Positions 1 to 9,004 of a stretch of 64,000 nt of DNA are shown here, piece by piece. The notes under the pieces were generated by a model that searched no databases, was not told where the DNA came from, and was given only the letters and a program-made list of their open reading frames with translations. Source of the DNA: Elusimicrobiaceae bacterium (GTDB lineage Bacteria; Elusimicrobiota; Elusimicrobia; Elusimicrobiales; Elusimicrobiaceae); NCBI GenBank assembly GCA_017534965.1, contig JAFXVA010000008.1, forward strand, positions 139,409 through 203,408. Direction: 5' to 3'. The translations under genes and the position numbers were made by a program. Each line of letters opens with the position of its first letter. Within the stretch, counting starts at the first letter, position 1.

Positions 1-30
1 TTTTGGATGTATCATAAAAGAAGAAAAATC

Positions 31-582
31 TTACCTCACAAAAACGGCAGCAGCAACAACGGTTGTCCAAACGCCGTCAACGCAGATGGCAGATTGGGTA
101 ATGTTTGTGCTTTTAACAATTTTACCGCTCATTTTCCAAATTTCTTCTTTTTGGTTCCAAGTGGTATTGTTATCAAATTCAATACCAAGGGTGGTAGATA
201 ACATCATGGCAGCCAAATCTTCGGCATAATCACCGGCTTTTTGGTCTGCTTCGCCAAAACTATGGTGTTCTGAAATATAGCCGTGGGTGTTTCTATCTTT
301 AGGAATAGCAAGACCGACGGATGCAGAAATTAAACGCCTGTTTTCATTGCTGGTATTGCGGCTGATAACACAGTGCAATATTTGACCGGGATGTAATTTT
401 TCAAGACCTTTATTTACCGTTACGACTTTGCAGCGCGGCGGGAAGATACTTGATACCGGCACTAAATTGAATTTTGCAATTTTAGCATCTCTGAGAGCTT
501 CCTCAAAGCTTGCTAATTTTTCTTTATGTCTGCCAACACCTTTTGTAAGGAATATTTCCTTAGGAACAAACGCTTCGTACAT
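31..582 (-). CDS. pdaD: Pyruvoyl-dependent arginine decarboxylase
   Basis: The 183-residue protein matches the pyruvoyl-dependent arginine decarboxylase family, which converts arginine to agmatine for polyamine synthesis or acid resistance. The family is made as a proenzyme that cleaves itself between two serines, and the second serine becomes the pyruvoyl group. Here the pair is Ser44-Ser45 in VPVSSIFPP, and the following sequence fits the large-subunit fold (ISRNTSNENRR, then SVGLAIP). The length is normal for the family. The start has a GAGG-type ribosome site about 9 nt upstream. It is transcribed away from the M3 peptidase gene, with a palindrome in the shared upstream region. Confidence 0.9.
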   Translation of the reverse strand: MYEAFVPKEIFLTKGVGRHKEKLASFEEALRDAKIAKFNLVPVSSIFPPRCKVVTVNKGLEKLHPGQILHCVISRNTSNENRRLISASVGLAIPKDRNTHGYISEHHSFGEADQKAGDYAEDLAAMMLSTTLGIEFDNNTTWNQKEEIWKMSGKIVKSTNITQSAICVDGVWTTVVAAAVFVR

Positions 583-612
583 GTTTTCTTTTCCTCTTGT
601 TTTTATTATCTA

Positions 613-626
613 CCCTTTTAAAAGGG
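613..626. promoter_or_regulatory. 14-bp perfect palindrome between divergent genes
   Basis: CCCTTTTAAAAGGG is a perfect inverted repeat in the 93-bp gap between the divergently transcribed pdaD and M3 peptidase genes. Its position fits an operator or a small hairpin in the pdaD leader. No regulator can be assigned from the sequence. Confidence 0.35.
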
Positions 627-675
627 ATAATTTATTTTATAAAATATTATAACAAAAATATAAGGAAGTTAAAAT

Positions 676-2712
676 ATGAAATTTTTAAAAATTATTTTGC
701 CTTTGTTTTTTACAACGCTATTAATGGCAGGAGAAAATGTTATGAATATGTATAATCCCGACGGAACTTTACACTTTAATTATAAAGCAGAAGAGCTTGA
801 ACCAAGCGAAAAAGCCGCAAGAGAAATTTTAGAAAAAGACCTTGCAAAAATTGTTGCCCTACCCAAAGAAAGCAGAACTTTTGAAAATACTTTGCTTGCT
901 TACGACGAAGCTTTTGATAAATATTCCAAATCACTTGGACAGGCAGGTTTTCTTGCTTATGTTTCTACCGACGAGAAACTTAGAAATGCCGCCCTTGCCC
1001 TTGAAGAAAAAATAAGTAATTATATGGTGGAAGTTGCCACAAGAAAAGATATTTACCAGGCGTTTAAAGATTATGCGGATACCAATCCTACCCTTCCTAA
1101 AATAGAAGCAAAAATGTTAAAAGATGCAATGATTGGTTTTAGAAAAAGCGGTTTGATGTTAGACGATAAAGCTTTGGAAACTTTTAAAGATTTACAAAAA
1201 AAGAAATCAAAAAATTCAATAGAGTTTTCCAAAAATATAAGAGAGTATAAAGACACTCTTGCCGTTACAAAAGAAGAACTTGCCGGTATGGGCCAAGATT
1301 ATATAAATCGTCTGGAAAAAGATGAAAACGGCAAATATATTATTACTTTAAACTATCCCGATTATGTGCCTTTTATGTTAAACGCCGACGATGATAATGC
1401 AAGAAAACAACTTGAAGAAAAATATTCAAAACGCGGTGGCGTGCAAAATATTTCTTTGTTTGAAGATAATTTATTTTTACGCTATCAGACGGCAAAATTA
1501 CTTGGTTATAAAACCCACGCCCACAACCGCCTTGATACACGCATGGCAAAAACACCTGAAAATGTTATGTCTTTCTTACAAGATTTAGAAAAGAAATTAA
1601 AACCTCTTGCCAAAAAAGAAGAAAAAGAACTTTTAAAATATAAGACGGAAAAGACAGGTGAAAAAACAAAAAAAATAGAAACTTGGCAAAGCGGTTATTG
1701 GTCTAATAAATACAAAAAAGAACACTATGATATTGACGCTGAAAAAATAAAAGAATATTTCCCCACCGACTATGTTATTAATAATATGCTTGAAATTTTT
1801 GGCAATTTGTTTGATGTCAAATTTGAAAAAGCAAATATTGATACTTGGCATAAAGATGTTGTTGCCTATAAAGTTATTGATAACGAAAAGAAAGAAATTA
1901 TCGCCTATGTTTATATGGATCTTTATCCTCGTGACGGAAAATATAAACACGCCGCTTGTTTTGATTTAGTCAGCGGTAAATTGTTAAAAGACGGAACTTA
2001 TCAAAAGCCGTTTACGGCGATTGTCGCAAACTTAAATCCCCCCTCTAAAGATACTCCTTCTTTACTTAAACACGACGAGGTTGAAACCCTTTTCCACGAG
2101 TTTGGGCATGTCTTGCATAATGTTTTAACAGAGGCAAAATATTCTTCAATTTCCGGCACAGCAACAAGTATGGATTTTGTGGAAGTTCCTTCCCAAATGC
2201 TTGAAAATTGGGTTTGGCAGCCGGAAGTTTTAAAGAAAATTTCTAAACATTATAAGACGGGCGAACCTTTAAGCGACGAAACTATAAACAAAATGATTGC
2301 CGCAAAACAATATGCAACGGGTTCTTTTTATTTAAGACAAAACTTCCTTGCCCAAATTGATATGCGCTATCATTTGACTAAGAAGAAAATTGATTCCACG
2401 GAATATTGGTCTAAATATTCTAAAAAAATCAGAGGGCATAAGTTAAGAAAAGGGGCTTACCCTCAGGCGAGTTTTGATCACTTAATGGGTGGCTATGATG
2501 CCGGGTATTATGGCTATTTATGGGCCGAAGTTATCGCTCAAGATTTCTTTAGCGAATTTGAAAAACACGGCATTTTTAATAAAGATATCGGCAAAAAATA
2601 CCGCAAAGAAATTTTGGCCGTCGGTGGCAGTTATGACGAAGAAGAACTGGTTAAAAATTTCCTCGGGCGTAAAGTGTCAAATGAGCCATTCTTAAAAACC
2701 ATTGGGTTTTAA
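676..2712 (+). CDS. M3-family zinc metallopeptidase (oligopeptidase A / Dcp-like), exported
   Basis: The 678-residue protein has the HEFGH zinc-binding motif at residues 474-478, and a downstream glutamate in the MDFVEVPSQ segment, as in M3 peptidases (thimet oligopeptidase, Dcp, oligopeptidase A). These enzymes cut short peptides. Residues 1-19 form a hydrophobic signal-like segment with no lipobox, so periplasmic action is likely and dipeptidyl carboxypeptidase (Dcp) activity is plausible. The length is typical. An AAGGAAG ribosome site precedes the start. It stands alone, ahead of the GH13 gene and divergent from pdaD. Confidence 0.9.
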   Translation: MKFLKIILPLFFTTLLMAGENVMNMYNPDGTLHFNYKAEELEPSEKAAREILEKDLAKIVALPKESRTFENTLLAYDEAFDKYSKSLGQAGFLAYVSTDEKLRNAALALEEKISNYMVEVATRKDIYQAFKDYADTNPTLPKIEAKMLKDAMIGFRKSGLMLDDKALETFKDLQKKKSKNSIEFSKNIREYKDTLAVTKEELAGMGQDYINRLEKDENGKYIITLNYPDYVPFMLNADDDNARKQLEEKYSKRGGVQNISLFEDNLFLRYQTAKLLGYKTHAHNRLDTRMAKTPENVMSFLQDLEKKLKPLAKKEEKELLKYKTEKTGEKTKKIETWQSGYWSNKYKKEHYDIDAEKIKEYFPTDYVINNMLEIFGNLFDVKFEKANIDTWHKDVVAYKVIDNEKKEIIAYVYMDLYPRDGKYKHAACFDLVSGKLLKDGTYQKPFTAIVANLNPPSKDTPSLLKHDEVETLFHEFGHVLHNVLTEAKYSSISGTATSMDFVEVPSQMLENWVWQPEVLKKISKHYKTGEPLSDETINKMIAAKQYATGSFYLRQNFLAQIDMRYHLTKKKIDSTEYWSKYSKKIRGHKLRKGAYPQASFDHLMGGYDAGYYGYLWAEVIAQDFFSEFEKHGIFNKDIGKKYRKEILAVGGSYDEEELVKNFLGRKVSNEPFLKTIGF

Positions 2713-2781
2713 TAAAAACCTTGCTTTTTATCTCTTAAAGTGGTATAACATTTTTAGAGAGAAAAAAGGGGTATTTTAAAT

Positions 2782-4251
2782 ATGAGAACCAATCCTCATG
2801 TTTTAGAAGTAAATGCAAAAATCTGGTTTCATCAAATGAAAAGAGACTTCGGCCGTTCTATCGTAACCTTGGCCGATATCCCGGAAAGTTATATCGTCAA
2901 ATTGAAATCCGCCGGATTTGATGCTTTTTGGCTTATGGGCGTGTGGGAAGAAAGTTTAACTTCCCGTCAGATTGCCCGTAACGATGGCCCCATTAACGAT
3001 TACCTTAAAAAAATTGTGCCTAATTATACGAAGGAAGATGTTTTTGGTTCACCTTATTCTATTTGTTCTTATAATGTCGATAAATATTTAGGCACCAATG
3101 AAGATCTTTTAAAATTTAAAGCAAAACTTAACGAAAATGATATTTCTTTAATTTTGGATTTCGTCGGTAATCATTTTTCCGTAGATCATCCTTTAACTTG
3201 GCAAGAGCCGGAAATGTTTATTTCTTCTAAAGAAGATCCCGGTGATAGTAAACTTTTTTATCAAAATAAAAACGGCGTTTGGATTGCCCACGGCAAAGAC
3301 CCTTATTTTGACCCGTGGACAGATAGCGCACAACTGAACCTTTTTAATCCTAAAACAAGGCAAATGTTGGAAGATTATTTAATGCAAATTGCCCCCCTCT
3401 GTGATGGCCTTAGATGTGATATGGTTATGCTTATGCTAAATAATGTCCACAGAGATAATTGGGGCAAATATCTTAAATTTGATACTCCAAATGAAGAATT
3501 TTGGCCCGGAGCAATACAAAAAGTTAAGGAAAAATACCCTTCCTTCACTTTTATTGCCGAAGTTTATTGGGGGCTTGAGGCGGAAATTCAATCTCTCGGT
3601 TTTGATTTTACTTATGATAAAATTTTGTATGACCGCTTATTATTCTCTAATCCAACCCAAATTGCAGCACATTTAGGGGCAGAACATCTTTATCAAAAAA
3701 AGACTTTAAGATTTATCGCAAATCACGACGAAGAAGTCCCCCTTGCTGCTTTTGGTTCTAAAGAAAGATCTTTTGCAGCAGCAGCCGTTGCCTATACTTT
3801 ATCTGGGGCGCGTTTATTTACGGCCTCTCAACTTTGCGGTGATAAGTTCCGTTTGCCAATACAATACCAACCTTTAGTTAGGGATGTCGATATTGAAGTT
3901 AAAACCTTCTACATGAAGTTTTTAGATATTATTAACCATCCTTGCTTCCATGGCGGTCAATGGGCTTTAAAATCGGCAAAATCTTGCGACGGGCAAAATT
4001 TATCTTATCAAAATATTTTAACTTGGACTTGGACTCAAAATACTACTTGCAAAGTTGTAGTAATTAATTATAGTGCCGAGCAATCAAAATTTAGAATTTG
4101 TGTAGATAAGCTTCCTAAGACGGAAAATATTTTCTTAAAAGATGAATTTACGGGAAGTATGATTTCTTCTTCTTATGAAGAATTAAAGAATAAAGGGCTT
4201 GAAATTGAAATGGCTCCTTATGAGTTTAAAATATATTCCGTTGATTTTTGA
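2782..4251 (+). CDS. GH13 alpha-amylase family glycoside hydrolase
   Basis: The 489-residue protein carries the four conserved GH13 regions: DFVGNH (126-131), GLRCD with the predicted nucleophile Asp213, IAEVYW with the acid/base Glu260, and ANHDE with Asp316. The C-terminal 80 residues look like the usual beta-sandwich domain. There is no signal peptide, so it probably acts on intracellular alpha-glucans such as glycogen or maltodextrin. Exact specificity (amylase, transferase or trehalose-related) cannot be read from the sequence. AAAGGGG precedes the ATG. A TreT-like glycosyltransferase lies about 3.3 kb downstream, but in a separate unit. Confidence 0.85.
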   Translation: MRTNPHVLEVNAKIWFHQMKRDFGRSIVTLADIPESYIVKLKSAGFDAFWLMGVWEESLTSRQIARNDGPINDYLKKIVPNYTKEDVFGSPYSICSYNVDKYLGTNEDLLKFKAKLNENDISLILDFVGNHFSVDHPLTWQEPEMFISSKEDPGDSKLFYQNKNGVWIAHGKDPYFDPWTDSAQLNLFNPKTRQMLEDYLMQIAPLCDGLRCDMVMLMLNNVHRDNWGKYLKFDTPNEEFWPGAIQKVKEKYPSFTFIAEVYWGLEAEIQSLGFDFTYDKILYDRLLFSNPTQIAAHLGAEHLYQKKTLRFIANHDEEVPLAAFGSKERSFAAAAVAYTLSGARLFTASQLCGDKFRLPIQYQPLVRDVDIEVKTFYMKFLDIINHPCFHGGQWALKSAKSCDGQNLSYQNILTWTWTQNTTCKVVVINYSAEQSKFRICVDKLPKTENIFLKDEFTGSMISSSYEELKNKGLEIEMAPYEFKIYSVDF

Positions 4252-4327
4252 AAAACAATAAAAATGTCGATTTTTCGGTGCTTTTTCCGCAAAACTATAG
4301 ATTTGTTTAACTAAAATAGGAGATATG

Positions 4328-5284
4328 ATGGAACAGACGCTTTTAATTACTGGTATTTTTGCTTTTATTTTTGCCAAAATTTCTATATATTTAAAAAATA
4401 AAAAGAAATTAGATAACAAAAATAATTTAAAAATATGGGCTTTTGCCGGTATTACCTTAGCAGGTATTTTAGCGTATTATATCTTCAATTTTATGGCTAC
4501 TAACGGGGTTAGCGGTGGCCTTCCTATAAAACATACTATATTTCTTTGTGCGATAGTTTTAGGTCTTATTTATTGGTCTTACTCCCAAATAAAAAAAGGT
4601 AATAAAAAAGTTTATTCTACAATTTTAGATTGGGCAGAAACAATTTATTTTGCTGCTTTTTTTGCTTCTATTGTTATGTTCTTTTTTGTCCAAGCTTTTA
4701 AAATCCCTTCCGGCTCTATGCGTAATACTCTTTTAGAAGGGGATAATTTGTTTGTAAATAAAATAGTTTATGGCTTTAGACTTCCTTTTATGAAAGATAA
4801 ACTCGTAGAGTTTAAACCTATAAAAAGGGGGGATATAATTATTTTTAAATTTCCAGCTGAAAATAAACAACAAATAAATTGTGGTGAGAGCCAATATGGC
4901 AGAGATTTTGTTAAAAGAGTTATTGGACTACCCGGTGATAAAGTAGAACTCCGAAATAAACAACTCTATATAAACGATGAGCTTATGCCTACGCAAGATT
5001 ATGAGGTTTATGACGACCATCTAAGAGAAGAATATATGGTTAATATTCCCCAAGAAGAATACCAAAAAATGTGGGAAAGCCGAACTTTAGAACATACCTT
5101 AGGCCTTTATTTGAGAGATTATTTCGGGCCTGTTATTGTCCCACAGGGGCAATATTTTGCTATGGGCGACAATAGAGATTTTTCTTGCGACTCTCGTTTT
5201 TGGGGCCCTGTCCCTAAAGAAAATATTAAAGGCAAAGCTTGGCTTTTACATTGGCCTTTAAATAGAATCAGATTTATCAAATAA
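4328..5284 (+). CDS. lepB: Signal peptidase I
   Basis: This is a type I signal peptidase (S26), which removes signal peptides from exported proteins at the membrane. The catalytic serine is in IPSGSM and the lysine in FVKRVIGLPGD. The C-terminal GDNRDFSCDSRFWGPVP box is intact. The N-terminal part is unusually long, with about four hydrophobic segments before the catalytic domain where one or two are usual. The gene starts ATGATG. The second ATG lies 5 nt after AGGAG (4318-4322), against 2 nt for the first, so I chose 4328. Confidence 0.92.
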   Translation: MEQTLLITGIFAFIFAKISIYLKNKKKLDNKNNLKIWAFAGITLAGILAYYIFNFMATNGVSGGLPIKHTIFLCAIVLGLIYWSYSQIKKGNKKVYSTILDWAETIYFAAFFASIVMFFFVQAFKIPSGSMRNTLLEGDNLFVNKIVYGFRLPFMKDKLVEFKPIKRGDIIIFKFPAENKQQINCGESQYGRDFVKRVIGLPGDKVELRNKQLYINDELMPTQDYEVYDDHLREEYMVNIPQEEYQKMWESRTLEHTLGLYLRDYFGPVIVPQGQYFAMGDNRDFSCDSRFWGPVPKENIKGKAWLLHWPLNRIRFIK

Positions 5285-5294
5285 TACTTATTTT

Positions 5295-5310
5295 GTTTTC
5301 ACGTGAAAAT
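5295..5310. promoter_or_regulatory. parS-like site 1
   Basis: The segment contains TTTTCACGTGAAAA (5296-5309), a perfect palindrome. It shares the 12-bp core TTTCACGTGAAA with the bacterial parS consensus TGTTTCACGTGAAACA, and only the outer two bases on each side differ. It lies about 120 bp upstream of parA, which fits ParB binding for chromosome segregation. Confidence 0.7.
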
Positions 5311-5337
5311 TTTTAATAAAATAAAAACTTCTTTCTA

Positions 5338-5353
5338 GTTTTCACATGAAAAC
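5338..5353. promoter_or_regulatory. parS-like site 2 (one central change)
   Basis: GTTTTCACATGAAAAC repeats site 1 43 bp downstream, with CACATG in place of CACGTG at the centre. It may be a weaker ParB site. The two sites together occupy the 145-bp lepB-parA gap. Confidence 0.55.
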
Positions 5354-5382
5354 TTTTTACCCCCCCTTTTTTTATATAATGC

Positions 5383-5412
5383 TTGACAAAAGACATTATA
5401 TTATGTTTTAAT
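5383..5412 (+). promoter_or_regulatory. Predicted parA promoter
   Basis: TTGACA (5383-5388) is followed after 18 bp by TTTAAT (5407-5412), and the parA ribosome site AAGGAGA (5419-5425) comes next. An alternative TATAAT lies at 5375-5380. Confidence 0.5.
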
Positions 5413-5429
5413 ATTAGTAAGGAGAATAT

Positions 5430-6263
5430 ATGGCAGAAATAGTTTGCGTAGCAAATCAGAAAGGCGGTGTTGGTAAAACAACAACTTCCGTCAATCTTTC
5501 ATACGCTCTTGCCTGTTTAGGACAAGAGGTTTTACTTATTGATTTAGACCCGCAAAGCAACGCTAGTTCCGGCGTTGGCGTTGTGGTAAAAGAGGGGGAA
5601 AAGTCTGTATATAATTTACTTACAAAAACCGCTCCTTTTAGGGAAGTAGTTCGCCAAACAAGCAATGAACTTTTAGATGTTTTGCCCGCTAGCAAAGATT
5701 TAGCCGGTGCGGAAGTTGAGTTCGTTAATATACAAGGTAGGGAAAAGGTTCTAAAAGAAACCCTCAGCACTATAAGAAATATGTATAATTTTATTATTAT
5801 AGATTGCCCCCCTTCTTTAAGTTTGCTTACAATTAATGCTTTGGTTGCGGCCGATAGCGTTATTACTCCTATACAATGTGAGTATTATGCTATGGAAGGT
5901 CTTGCCCATTTTATAAATACAACCGGCAAGGTTAAACAATTTTTAAGCCCTAACTTAAAGGTTGATGGCGGTATTTTAACAATGTATGATGCCAGAATGA
6001 ATTTGGCTAATCAGGTTAAAGATGAAGTTTCTAAATTCTATGGTGATAAAGTTTACAAAACCGCTATTCCAAGAAATGTTCGCTTGGCGGAAGCACCAAG
6101 TTATGGACAAAGTATTATAGAATACGATCCCTCTTGCAGAGGAACAAAAGCTTATATAGAACTTGCCAAAGAGTTCTTAATTCGCAGAGGTTTTAAAGAA
6201 GAAGATTTGAGAGATTATAATTTAGCAACGGCACAAAATGCCGGCTTTGATTTTGGAGGTTAA
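5430..6263 (+). CDS. parA: Chromosome-partitioning ATPase ParA (Soj)
   Basis: The 277-residue protein is a deviant Walker-A ATPase with KGGVGKTT (K11-T17 region), IIDCPPSL as the A' / Walker B region, and the ARMNLANQV and NVRLAEAPSYG segments typical of chromosomal ParA/Soj. It moves the origin region together with ParB bound at parS. AAGGAGA lies 4 nt before the ATG. parB follows 6 nt after its stop, and two parS-like sites precede it. Confidence 0.95.
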   Translation: MAEIVCVANQKGGVGKTTTSVNLSYALACLGQEVLLIDLDPQSNASSGVGVVVKEGEKSVYNLLTKTAPFREVVRQTSNELLDVLPASKDLAGAEVEFVNIQGREKVLKETLSTIRNMYNFIIIDCPPSLSLLTINALVAADSVITPIQCEYYAMEGLAHFINTTGKVKQFLSPNLKVDGGILTMYDARMNLANQVKDEVSKFYGDKVYKTAIPRNVRLAEAPSYGQSIIEYDPSCRGTKAYIELAKEFLIRRGFKEEDLRDYNLATAQNAGFDFGG

Positions 6264-6269
6264 TTTATT

Positions 6270-7145
6270 ATGAGACAGGCTTTAGGTAAAGGCCTTGATG
6301 CCCTTTTAAATGGTTCTAATATTGAAGGATCACAGGATAATGGTTCTAATACAAGAATACAAAGAATCCCTTTAGATAAAATTATTCCTAACCGCTTTCA
6401 ACCCCGTAAAACTTTTAATGAAGAAAGTTTACAAGAGTTAGCACAATCTTTAAAACAACATGGTTTAACACAGCCAATAGTTGTTATTTATGATGGCGGC
6501 TTAGATAAATACGAAATTGTCGTAGGGGAAAGACGCTATAGAGCAGCAAAAATTGCCGGCTTTACTGAAATTGATTGCGTAGTTCATACTAAACTTGATG
6601 ATAAACAAATGTGTGCTTTAGCCCTTATTGAAAATATTCAAAGGGAAGACCTCAACCCTATAGAAACTGCTTTAGGTTATAAGAGTTTAATACAAAAATT
6701 TATGGTTTCCCAAACAGAACTTGGCGAATATTGCGGCAAATCAAAAGCCGCTGTTTCCAATTCTTTAAGACTTCTTAATTTGGAAGAAAATATACAAGAT
6801 GCTCTTAGAAATGGTGTTATAAGTGAAGGCCATGGCCGCGCTCTTTTAATGTTGCCAAGCGGAGCAAAAAGAGATGCTTTATTTAATAAAATTATCTCTT
6901 CAAAAATATCCGTTCGCCAAGCAGAAGCTGCGGCTCAAAATGCTTTGGAAGATAAACCTGTTAAGACAAATAAAAAAGATGCCGATATTGTTGCTTTTGA
7001 ACAAAATTTACAGGAAGCACTTGGAACAAAAGTTGAACTTAAAACTTCCGGCAAAAGTGGCAAAAAAGGTATTTTGTTAATCCACTATGATAATTTGGAA
7101 CAATTAGATTCCATTGCTGAAAAATTAAAAAGTAAACTTTTATAA
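6270..7145 (+). CDS. parB: Chromosome-partitioning protein ParB (Spo0J)
   Basis: The 291-residue protein starts with the usual ALGKGLDALL segment. It then has NRFQPRKTF, the CTP-binding motif GERRYRAAK, ENIQREDLNPIE, a helix-turn-helix around SQTELGEYCGKSKAAVSN, and a C-terminal dimerisation domain. ParB loads at parS and slides as a CTP-dependent clamp. It is co-transcribed with parA and followed by an intrinsic terminator. Confidence 0.95.
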   Translation: MRQALGKGLDALLNGSNIEGSQDNGSNTRIQRIPLDKIIPNRFQPRKTFNEESLQELAQSLKQHGLTQPIVVIYDGGLDKYEIVVGERRYRAAKIAGFTEIDCVVHTKLDDKQMCALALIENIQREDLNPIETALGYKSLIQKFMVSQTELGEYCGKSKAAVSNSLRLLNLEENIQDALRNGVISEGHGRALLMLPSGAKRDALFNKIISSKISVRQAEAAAQNALEDKPVKTNKKDADIVAFEQNLQEALGTKVELKTSGKSGKKGILLIHYDNLEQLDSIAEKLKSKLL

Positions 7146-7169
7146 TTTTTAAAGGTTACTGATTTTTAT

Positions 7170-7207
7170 AAAACCGCTTTTCCAAAAAGAAGGCGGTTTT
7201 ATTTTTT
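7170..7207 (+). terminator. Intrinsic terminator after parB
   Basis: AAAACCGC and GGCGGTTTT form a stem around an A-rich loop, followed by ATTTTTTT. It lies 25 nt after the parB stop. Confidence 0.75.
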
Positions 7208-7555
7208 TGTTTATAAAAAATAATTAAAAATAGTTATTTTATTGCTAAAAATCAAAAAATCTCAGTCGTAAAAAAACAATAATCCACAAAAACGGCTCTG
7301 TTTTTAATTTTTATTTTAATTAAATAAAACTGATTCAAATTTCATGAAAAATCAAAAATAAAGGCGTTTTTGGCTAAAAACCCCTATTTTAAGTGTTTTT
7401 TACAAAAAAGATATTTCTTTTTTTAAGCTTTAAAACAAAAGAATTAAATTTTAATAAATTTATAAAAGCGGGCCTATTGAATTTTTAAAAATTAAAATTT
7501 ACAAAATAGGTAAAAAGACCCTTGTTTTATTTTTTTAAAAAATAACAAAAAAAAC
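7208..7555. other. Very AT-rich gene-free gap
   Basis: About 350 bp between the parB terminator and the next gene, dominated by A and T runs, with no convincing ORF. It contains one DnaA-box-like TAATCCACA (7280-7288, one mismatch to TTATCCACA) and a loose inverted repeat CCTATT...AATAGG around 7475-7510. I see too few DnaA boxes to call an origin. Confidence 0.4.
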
Positions 7556-7566
7556 TATAATATAGT

Positions 7567-8757
7567 ATGGCAAAGTTAGAAGATATACAAAAAAAGTTTG
7601 GCATAGGCACCTCGGATATAAAAGAAACGTTTTCGCCGCTAAATGGTATAAAAATTACAATGATAAGTGCGGCTTCTTACGGCAGCGGGGTTAGTGAAAG
7701 CGCAAAAACTTTGCACGATTATTTTGCCGAACTTGGTTTAAAAGTTTCTTGGCAAACGATAGAGGCCCCACAAGAATTTTTTGAAATATCAAAAAAGATT
7801 TCTGATTCTCTAATCGGCATAACGGAAATTTCTTCCGAAGAATTAAAAATTTTTAAAAATTTATCTTCTCAAATTAAGATTGATACAGATACCGATATTT
7901 TATATTTGCACGATCACCCTGCCTTAATTGCGGCAAGTTATTTTACGCATATTCCAAAAATTTATCGTTGTCATTTTGATATTTCACGCGCTTCATTAAA
8001 CACTTGGCAATTTATAAAACCTTATATCAAAAAATGTCAGGCGGCAATATTTACTTTGCCAAGTTTCCACCGCGATTTAGAAACTTTTAAAAACAAAATT
8101 TCTTATATTTTGCCGTCCATAGATCCTCTTTCCGTAAAAAATACTTTTGCCACCCCGGAGCAAATAAAAGAAGTTTTTAATAAACATCAAATTTCTTTAA
8201 AAGAACCTGTCGTTTTGCAAGTTTCCCGTTTTGACAGATTAAAAGATCCTTGTGGTTTAATTGATGCTTTTAATCTTGTTCAAAAAGATTTTCCCTCAGC
8301 CCAACTTGTTATTGCCGGTGCTCTTGCGCCCGACGATACTAAAGCAGAACTTTGCTACCAAGAAACTTTGAAAAAAGCGCAAGGAAATAAAAATATAAAA
8401 ATACTTTCTCTAAACAAACAAGATGCGCAAATTTCCGCTTTACAAAGCGGGGCAACACTTATTGTTCAAAAATCTCTTGCCGAAAGTTTCGGCCTAGCTA
8501 TTACCGAAGCGCTTTGGAAAGCAAAACCCGTCGTTGCCAGCAAAGTGGGGGGAATACCTTTGCAAATTACCGATAGAAAAACCGGCCTTCTTTGCTCTGA
8601 TGTTGAAACTTGTGCAGAGAATATTTTGCGTTTACTTAAAGATAAAGCCCTTGCCTTGCGTCTTGGCAAAAACGGTCAAAATTTAGTAAAAGAAAAATTT
8701 CTTATTACGCGCGAACTGAAAGAGCATTTAAAAATCTTTAAAAAAATACTACAATAA
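7567..8757 (+). CDS. GT4 glycosyltransferase, trehalose synthase TreT-like
   Basis: The 396-residue GT-B glycosyltransferase matches TreT-type proteins by recalled signatures: MISAASYGSGVSES near the donor-domain start, YRCHFDIS, PSIDPLS, LQVSRFDRLKDP and ALWKAKPVVASKVGGIPLQI. TreT makes trehalose from NDP-glucose and glucose, and some relatives are trehalose phosphorylases. Residues 1-31 precede the usual family start. No ribosome site is visible before either methionine, and TATAAT (7556-7561) ends only 5 nt before the first ATG, suggesting a leaderless mRNA. The ATP synthase operon starts 7 nt downstream, so the two may be co-transcribed. Confidence 0.7.
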   Translation: MAKLEDIQKKFGIGTSDIKETFSPLNGIKITMISAASYGSGVSESAKTLHDYFAELGLKVSWQTIEAPQEFFEISKKISDSLIGITEISSEELKIFKNLSSQIKIDTDTDILYLHDHPALIAASYFTHIPKIYRCHFDISRASLNTWQFIKPYIKKCQAAIFTLPSFHRDLETFKNKISYILPSIDPLSVKNTFATPEQIKEVFNKHQISLKEPVVLQVSRFDRLKDPCGLIDAFNLVQKDFPSAQLVIAGALAPDDTKAELCYQETLKKAQGNKNIKILSLNKQDAQISALQSGATLIVQKSLAESFGLAITEALWKAKPVVASKVGGIPLQITDRKTGLLCSDVETCAENILRLLKDKALALRLGKNGQNLVKEKFLITRELKEHLKIFKKILQ

Positions 8758-8764
8758 AATTAAG

Positions 8765-9004
8765 ATGGGAAAAAGTCGCTTTATCTCAAAAAAAGATTTT
8801 GCCCTTATTAGCACTTTAGGAATAGAGTTTGCTTTAATAATGTGTCTTGGTACTTTTGGCGGATACTATCTTGATAAAAAGTTAAGCACTTATCCCTGGT
8901 TTTTACTTTTAGGTGCGTTGCTTGGTTTTGCTTTTGCTTTATATGTTTTAATTATGCACGCAAATTTAGCAACACAACTAGAAAAGACAGAAAATAAAAA
9001 ATGA
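8765..9004 (+). CDS. ATP synthase-associated membrane protein (AtpZ/AtpI-like)
   Basis: The 79-residue protein has two transmembrane segments (about residues 15-33 and 41-63) separated by a short GGYYLDKKL-type loop, as in the small AtpZ/AtpI proteins encoded at the head of F-type ATP synthase operons. The family is implicated in c-ring assembly or Mg/Ca uptake. It overlaps atpB by 4 nt, which indicates translational coupling. Confidence 0.75.
   Translation: MGKSRFISKKDFALISTLGIEFALIMCLGTFGGYYLDKKLSTYPWFLLLGALLGFAFALYVLIMHANLATQLEKTENKK

Noticed and set aside
1633-1950. Long antisense ORFs within the M3 peptidase and other genes
   Set aside because: They lie wholly inside well-supported genes on the other strand, with low-complexity composition from reverse-reading codons and no ribosome sites.
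7208-7555. Possible replication origin next to parAB
   Set aside because: The gap is very AT-rich and has one DnaA-box-like site, but a single one-mismatch box, no dnaA, dnaN or gidA nearby and no clustered boxes are not enough.
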